This document shows, one piece after another, positions 60,216 to 64,000 of a DNA stretch of 64,000 nucleotides. Location: assembly GCA_965220305.1 (NCBI GenBank), contig OZ244817.1, forward strand, positions 248,001-312,000, in the 5' to 3' direction. This stretch comes from G965220305 sp965220305. Lineage in GTDB: Bacteria; Chloroflexota; Dehalococcoidia; Lucifugimonadales; UBA3495. Made by a program: the position numbers and the translations under genes. A model generated the notes under the pieces. It was not told the origin of the DNA, made no database searches, and saw only the letters and a program-made list of their open reading frames with translations. Every line of letters starts with the position of its first letter. Position 1 is the stretch's first letter.

Positions 60216-60224
60216 TGTTATAAT
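60216..60224 (+). promoter_or_regulatory. Promoter of the LLM oxidoreductase gene (extended -10)
   Basis: TGT-TATAAT at 60216-60224, matching the leuC promoter in its extended -10 form. About 75 bases before the gene; the -35 is weak. Confidence 0.5.
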
Positions 60225-60299
60225 GGTGCGCGATAAAGGGGGACGGCCCAACGCGCCGCCAAGCTCCATGAGACATACTACCCTAGGGAGACTAACCGA

Positions 60300-61475
60300 A
60301 TGATCAAGCGATTTTCCGTGCTCTACGTCGGCCAGATTGGGCTGGAGAACGTAGGCGCTGACGGCACCCCGGCAGACGAGCGAAGGTATCCCAATGAGAA
60401 GCTGGTCGAAGCCTACGGCTACTCGGTGGACCTGGCGAAACACATGGACGAGCTGGGTTTCTATTGCATGTGGACCGCCGAGCATCATTTCCAACGGGAG
60501 GGCTACGAAGTCTTTCCCAACCTGGTCCTGCTGGGCGTCCACCTGGCCGGTCAAACCAAGCAGTTGAAATTCGGCCAGGCATTCAACATAGTGCCGATGT
60601 GGCACCCGTTGCGGCTGGCGGAGGACTTCGCCATGGCCGACATTCTTACCGGAGGGCGCTTGATTTTCGGTGTCGGGCGGGGTTACCACTCCCGGGAGGT
60701 GGAGACTTTCGGCGCGCCGGTCATTGACAACGACGCTAACCGCGAACTCTTTGAAGAGCAGATGGAAGTAATTTTCAAGGCCTTCAACGAGGAGTCCTTC
60801 ACCCACAAGGGAAAGTATTACACCCTCCCGCCGGACATACCCTATCGGGGCTACCAACTCCAGGATATAACGATGGTGCCCCGCCCGCTCAACCTCCCGG
60901 TGGAAATCTGGCAACCCATCGCCAGCGGCAGGACTTTGCCCTACATCGCCCATCGGGGAATCAAGGGCATGGTTGCCCTTACTGGGGAGCGCCTGGCAGA
61001 CCAGTTGATTCAAACCTACCACGATGAAGCGAACAAGGCGGGCCGACAGATTGGGCTGGGCCAGGACATGGCCCTGGGTATCGGCTTCTACATTGCCGAT
61101 ACTCAGGAAGAAGCCATCAACCGGGTTCGTCCCTACCACGATGAACGCTACAAATGGTTCGCCCCTTTCGGCTTCGTCCGCTATACCGACGCCGAAGGAA
61201 GGCCCTGGGGCACCCCCGGCGCGCCGGTCCGAGTGCCCCGCATTGAGGACGGGGTGGAGCAGAAGGCCTGGTTCTGCGGCTCGCCCGGAGAGTTTATCGA
61301 CTACCTGAGAAACTTCGAGCAGAAGTATCCGGGCCTGGAGGACATAGTCCTGCAATGGCCCGAGGGAATGCCCTGGTTGGAATTCCGGGACCAGTTGTCG
61401 GTGTTTGCCAAAGAGGTCATGCCAGTCTTCACCGGCCAGCAGGCTCCGGCATCCACAGTGGATAGCGGCGCCTAA
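60300..61475 (+). CDS. LLM-class flavin-dependent oxidoreductase
   Basis: A 391-residue protein of the bacterial luciferase/F420-FMN monooxygenase superfamily. Features: WTAEHHFQREGYEVFPN, the NIVPMWHPLRLAEDFAMADILTGGR segment with the flavin-binding Gly-rich turn FGVGRGYHSREVETFG, and GFYIADTQEEA. Such enzymes oxygenate or dehydrogenate diverse organics (alkanal, sulfonate, nitrilotriacetate types). ATG with AGGGAG upstream. Enrichment of LLM enzymes is a known trait of marine SAR202; a substrate cannot be named. Confidence 0.9.
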   Translation: MIKRFSVLYVGQIGLENVGADGTPADERRYPNEKLVEAYGYSVDLAKHMDELGFYCMWTAEHHFQREGYEVFPNLVLLGVHLAGQTKQLKFGQAFNIVPMWHPLRLAEDFAMADILTGGRLIFGVGRGYHSREVETFGAPVIDNDANRELFEEQMEVIFKAFNEESFTHKGKYYTLPPDIPYRGYQLQDITMVPRPLNLPVEIWQPIASGRTLPYIAHRGIKGMVALTGERLADQLIQTYHDEANKAGRQIGLGQDMALGIGFYIADTQEEAINRVRPYHDERYKWFAPFGFVRYTDAEGRPWGTPGAPVRVPRIEDGVEQKAWFCGSPGEFIDYLRNFEQKYPGLEDIVLQWPEGMPWLEFRDQLSVFAKEVMPVFTGQQAPASTVDSGA

Positions 61476-61620
61476 CCCGCAGCACCAAAGGGAAGGACCT
61501 TGGCGCGCTATTGGTCGGCTTTTATCGTACTCTTTGCATACACATCGTTTCCCCTGGAAGGAAGGACTGGCGACAAGTCTGGTGAAACCTTAAAGGGATT
61601 TCCGCTTAAGGAGCTTTTTA

Positions 61621-62868
61621 TTGGCAAACCCGCAACACGCAGCTATGGCTAAACGGGGCCCCTACGCTATCGCTCGTTGGAGAGAGAGCAACTGGCGACG
61701 CCGGGTGCAGTTGGACTTGTCCGGCGCCCACTTGAGCCGGGCCAAACTGCCGGGCGTGGACCTGTCCCTTGACGAACTGAGCGGTGTGGACCTGACCGAT
61801 GCCGACATCAGCCGGTCCATAATGTACGGAAGTAATCTGAGGTCTGCCCACTTGTCCCGGGCCAGTCTCATTTGGAGCGACCTGCATCGGGCCAGGCTAT
61901 CGGGTGCTGCCCTTATTCGGACCAACCTGAGCGGCTCCTGCCTCGTGGCTACTGACCTTCAGGGGGCTGACCTTTCCCACGCTGATCTCTCCTGGGCCGA
62001 CCTGCGGGACGCCAACCTGACGGGGGCCAATTTGACCGAGGCCAACCTGTCCTGGGCCGACCTTTCCGGCTGCAACCTGGCCAGGGCCCGGTTGACGGGC
62101 ACCAACTTGGAGGTAGCCAATCTCACCAGCGTGGACCTGCGCGGCGCATTCCTGGTACGGACGATACTGCACCGGACTTTGATGAACCGGGCTGTGCTGG
62201 AACTGACCCTTTTTGGCGACTGCGACTTGGGCCAGGCCCTGCAACTGGAATCGGTGGTCCACCTGGGGCCCAGCATAATTGGGCTGGACTCGCTGGCCCG
62301 CTCCCAGGGCCTCATCCCCGAGACTTTCCTTCGACAGGCGGGAGTCGCCGAGCCGGTTATCAATATGCAGGCGGGGCTGCGGCAGTCCAAGAACAACTAT
62401 TCACGGGTGCTCTTGGTAAGCTCCTACCAGGACGAGGAATTCGTGGAACGCCTGGAAGACGACCTGCGGCTGGCGGGTTTCTCTTGCTGGCGGCTGCTGG
62501 TAGACGACGAAGCCCCTGTCCGTTCCAACGGAGTCTTCCCGACGCTACAGCGGTTCAGTTACTTCGACCAGATGATGCTGGTGTGTTCGGAATACTCCCT
62601 GGATAGCCCCTTCGGTTGGCGTTTCTTTGAAAGAGTCATTCAAAAGCCCGTGGCCGCCAGCACCGACATCAGGACCATCATCCCCCTGGCGCTGGATGAC
62701 GAGCTTTACAACAAGCAAGACCCCCTGTGCGACGATCTTCGCAGCCAACTGGTGGTGGACTTCCGGGGATGGCAGAACGACGGCGCCTATCGGTCAGGCC
62801 TGGCGGCGTCCAAGGAAGCCCTGATCTCTTCGCTGCCTCTGCAAGAGGACAAGGCCAGCCTACCCTAA
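61621..62868 (+). CDS. Pentapeptide-repeat protein fused to a TIR domain
   Basis: A 415-residue two-domain protein. Residues about 31-200 form some 30 pentapeptide repeats (A[D/N]L.x pattern, as in ADLSHADLSWADLRDANL), expected to fold as a right-handed beta helix. Residues about 260-400 are a TIR domain of the TIR_2 type: SRVLLVSSYQDEEFVERLEDD, AGFSCW, MLVCSEYSLDSPFGW and RTIIPLAL. W333-x3-E337 places a Glu at the position of the NADase catalytic Glu, so NAD cleavage is possible. TTG start with AAGGAG seven bases upstream. No effector partner gene is seen beside it. Confidence 0.85.
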   Translation: MANPQHAAMAKRGPYAIARWRESNWRRRVQLDLSGAHLSRAKLPGVDLSLDELSGVDLTDADISRSIMYGSNLRSAHLSRASLIWSDLHRARLSGAALIRTNLSGSCLVATDLQGADLSHADLSWADLRDANLTGANLTEANLSWADLSGCNLARARLTGTNLEVANLTSVDLRGAFLVRTILHRTLMNRAVLELTLFGDCDLGQALQLESVVHLGPSIIGLDSLARSQGLIPETFLRQAGVAEPVINMQAGLRQSKNNYSRVLLVSSYQDEEFVERLEDDLRLAGFSCWRLLVDDEAPVRSNGVFPTLQRFSYFDQMMLVCSEYSLDSPFGWRFFERVIQKPVAASTDIRTIIPLALDDELYNKQDPLCDDLRSQLVVDFRGWQNDGAYRSGLAASKEALISSLPLQEDKASLP

Positions 62869-62912
62869 GCCGAGGCAGAGGGAACAGCCTCCGCCGAGAC
62901 ACGCCTTGGCCG

Positions 62913-63338
62913 CTATGACACAGGAGTATCCTTTCCCAGCATCAGGCAGGGTTCGCCCCACTGCCCCCCGTTTTCCAGGGCCCACTCCGCCGGGTCTTCC
63001 TCCCGCTTTAGCCGAATGCCGTCGTCGCCGCCATAGATTAAGAGGATCACCCCTTCCCCTGAATCCTCGGCCAGCGCCGAATAGGCCGTGCTGGGCCCCG
63101 CAACGCCCCACCCGGTCACCTGGCACCAAACGTCTTGGTTCAGGGGATCAGCGGTAAACACCCTGGTTATGGGCTTGGGTTCCGTCAGTAAATCGAAGAC
63201 CCGGTTAAGGTCCATGGGGCTGTTGCCCTGGGACACAACCTCAACTTCGTAGAGCATCTCTTCCCCGCGTCTAAGCCTTGTTCCCACCCAGCCCGCACCG
63301 TCGGGGCCAGGCAGGTCAACTCCGCAATCTATCCCCAT
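62913..63338 (-). CDS. Hypothetical protein
   Basis: A 141-residue protein I do not recognise. Coding quality is good and no homologous motif stands out; it has acidic stretches and conserved-looking pieces such as GEGVILLIYGGDDGI and WCQVTGWG. ATG at 63338 is the best start; a TTG at 63365 would add 9 residues, and neither has a strong ribosome site. Convergent with the TIR gene (44 bases apart). Confidence 0.6.
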   Translation of the reverse strand: MGIDCGVDLPGPDGAGWVGTRLRRGEEMLYEVEVVSQGNSPMDLNRVFDLLTEPKPITRVFTADPLNQDVWCQVTGWGVAGPSTAYSALAEDSGEGVILLIYGGDDGIRLKREEDPAEWALENGGQWGEPCLMLGKDTPVS

Positions 63339-63688
63339 TGTAGGCAAGGTGTCCAGCGTCAGCAAGAACCACGTTTGGAAACGACCGCACTGGTTACCCC
63401 TTCTGGCCCTAACGGTCAGGCCTCACCCCTGGATTCCGGCCTCCGCCGGAATGACGGTGGGGGTAGCAGGCTGCCTGTTAGGCCGAGGACGTATTCGCCA
63501 GCCCTCCCACAAACTCAGAGCCTACGCGGAGTGCAGGCGGGGTGATGAGCGGGGAGAGCGCAGTAGCAACCATCGGGAGACCTTGCATCTTCTCTTTCAG
63601 GTTTGTAAGCCATTGGGAAATGAAGTAGACTGAACGGCAAAGACCGACGCCGCCGTCCAGCAGCAGTAGGCATCGGAGGAGGCGAACC
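63339..63688. other. Gap with palindromic repeat
   Basis: About 350 bases upstream of the gamma-glutamyltransferase gene; no gene is supported. It carries the palindromic repeat at 63433-63452. Confidence 0.45.
63433..63452. repeat. Dispersed palindromic repeat, variant copy
   Basis: ATTCCGGC - CTCC - GCCGGAAT followed by GACGG: same frame as ATTCCCGC...GCGGGAAT but with a compensating pair of changes that keeps the stem intact. Confidence 0.75.
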
Positions 63689-64000
63689 ATGGCACTGGGT
63701 ATCAGGACTTATCGCCCATTGATAACCGGAACTACCCACATGGTATCTACCGGACACTACTTGGCTACTTCGGCGGGCTATCGCATCCTGGAGCAAGGGG
63801 GAAACGCCACCGACGCGGGCGTTGCTGCCGGCTTGGCGCTGAACGTGACCCTTCCCCAGTACACCAGCTTCGGCGGCGTAGCGCCAATAATCATCCACGA
63901 CGCCAGCCGAGGTGAGACCCGAAGCATCAGCGGACTGGGCCGGTGGCCCAAGGCCGCTAGCATCGAATATTTCAACCAACACGCCAACGGCCAGCTCCCT
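63689..64000 (+). CDS. Gamma-glutamyltransferase family protein, 5' part (cut by window edge)
   Basis: The first 104 residues of a Ggt-family protein; the frame is open to the window end. GHYLATSAGYRILEQGGNATDAGVAAGLALNVTLPQYTSFGG (in part: ILEQGGNATDAGVAA) matches the N-terminal segment of gamma-glutamyltransferases, where a GG-(N)A-x-DA region and a SGIGGGGF-like turn occur; here that turn is TSFGGVAP. The nucleophilic Thr and cleavage site lie beyond the edge. ATG with a strong GGAGGAGG six bases upstream. Family members process glutathione, cephalosporins or hydrolyse gamma-glutamyl bonds; the altered turn suggests a divergent member. Confidence 0.8.
   Translation, partial: MALGIRTYRPLITGTTHMVSTGHYLATSAGYRILEQGGNATDAGVAAGLALNVTLPQYTSFGGVAPIIIHDASRGETRSISGLGRWPKAASIEYFNQHANGQLP

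Noticed and set aside
59988..61355. A 455-codon minus-strand frame across the MMPL/LLM junction
   Set aside because: Overlaps two well-supported genes and their promoter.

Overview
The window reads as a moderately GC-rich bacterial chromosome segment, densely coding on both strands. Gene content suggests a free-living member of the Chloroflexota (Dehalococcoidia/SAR202-like). The basis is the mix of many class III (CaiB/BaiF) and class I CoA-transferases, enoyl-CoA hydratases and a luciferase-like flavin oxidoreductase with PyrR, DUF951, Uma2 and GDYXXLXY proteins, and frequent TTG starts. This placement is inference; there is no rRNA or other firm taxonomic marker in the window, and no tRNA gene or CRISPR array was seen.

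Layout. 0.2-2.8 kb: M1 aminopeptidase. 3.3-6.8 kb: leucine operon leuC-leuD, split by a 126-bp tandem repeat and an HNH-Uma2 nuclease-like fusion, closed by a strong terminator. 6.9-9.4 kb: a translationally linked pair of class III CoA-transferases. 10-11.6 kb: a ThDP enzyme. 11.9-17.8 kb: a small barrel-like protein, a cupin, and a reverse-strand acyl-CoA block (two crotonases, an AMP-forming acyl-CoA synthetase, a ketopantoate-reductase-like enzyme, a PHP phosphoesterase). 17.8-19.9 kb: groES-groEL with promoter and a perfect CIRCE operator. 20-23 kb: class I CoA-transferase genes in the unusual layout A1 | B1-A2 fusion | B2. 23.8-26 kb: TPP riboswitch controlling thiG-thiE-thiS and a small unknown gene. 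26-30 kb: quinone oxidoreductase, 2-hydroxyacid dehydrogenase, a 165-bp MITE-like insertion with an intact 8-bp target duplication, and L-2-hydroxyglutarate oxidase. 30-33 kb: fatty-acid/phospholipid operon of two half-size hydratases, plsX and fabG. 33-39.7 kb: PEP-mutase-family enzyme, DUF2157/GDYXXLXY membrane pair, cysteine hydrolase, metallo-beta-lactamase fold hydrolase, VWA protein. 39.8-48 kb: pyrimidine operon pyrR-pyrB-pyrC-carA-unknown-carB behind a PyrR attenuator; pyrF lies at 52.5 kb beside a DUF951 gene. 48-64 kb: ornithine-cyclodeaminase family enzyme, ferredoxin divergent from a LysR regulator, MFS exporter, sfsA, endonuclease-III-like glycosylase, second cupin, alpha/beta hydrolase, SDR, large RND/MMPL protein, LLM oxidoreductase, pentapeptide-repeat/TIR protein, an unknown protein, and the 5' end of a gamma-glutamyltransferase gene cut by the window edge.

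How it works together. Housekeeping biosynthesis (leucine, thiamine, UMP, fatty acids) is controlled by leader RNAs or CIRCE where control is visible. The genes between are mostly CoA-ester and oxidative metabolism of organic acids. Several of these have altered catalytic residues: Asp to Gln in one CaiB protein, Glu to Asp in one CoA-transferase B domain and in one crotonase, Ser to Thr in the alpha/beta hydrolase. Short palindromic repeats are scattered between genes. The least explained items are the A|B-A|B CoA-transferase cluster, the HNH-Uma2 insertion in the leucine operon, the pentapeptide-TIR protein and the unknown gene between carA and carB.
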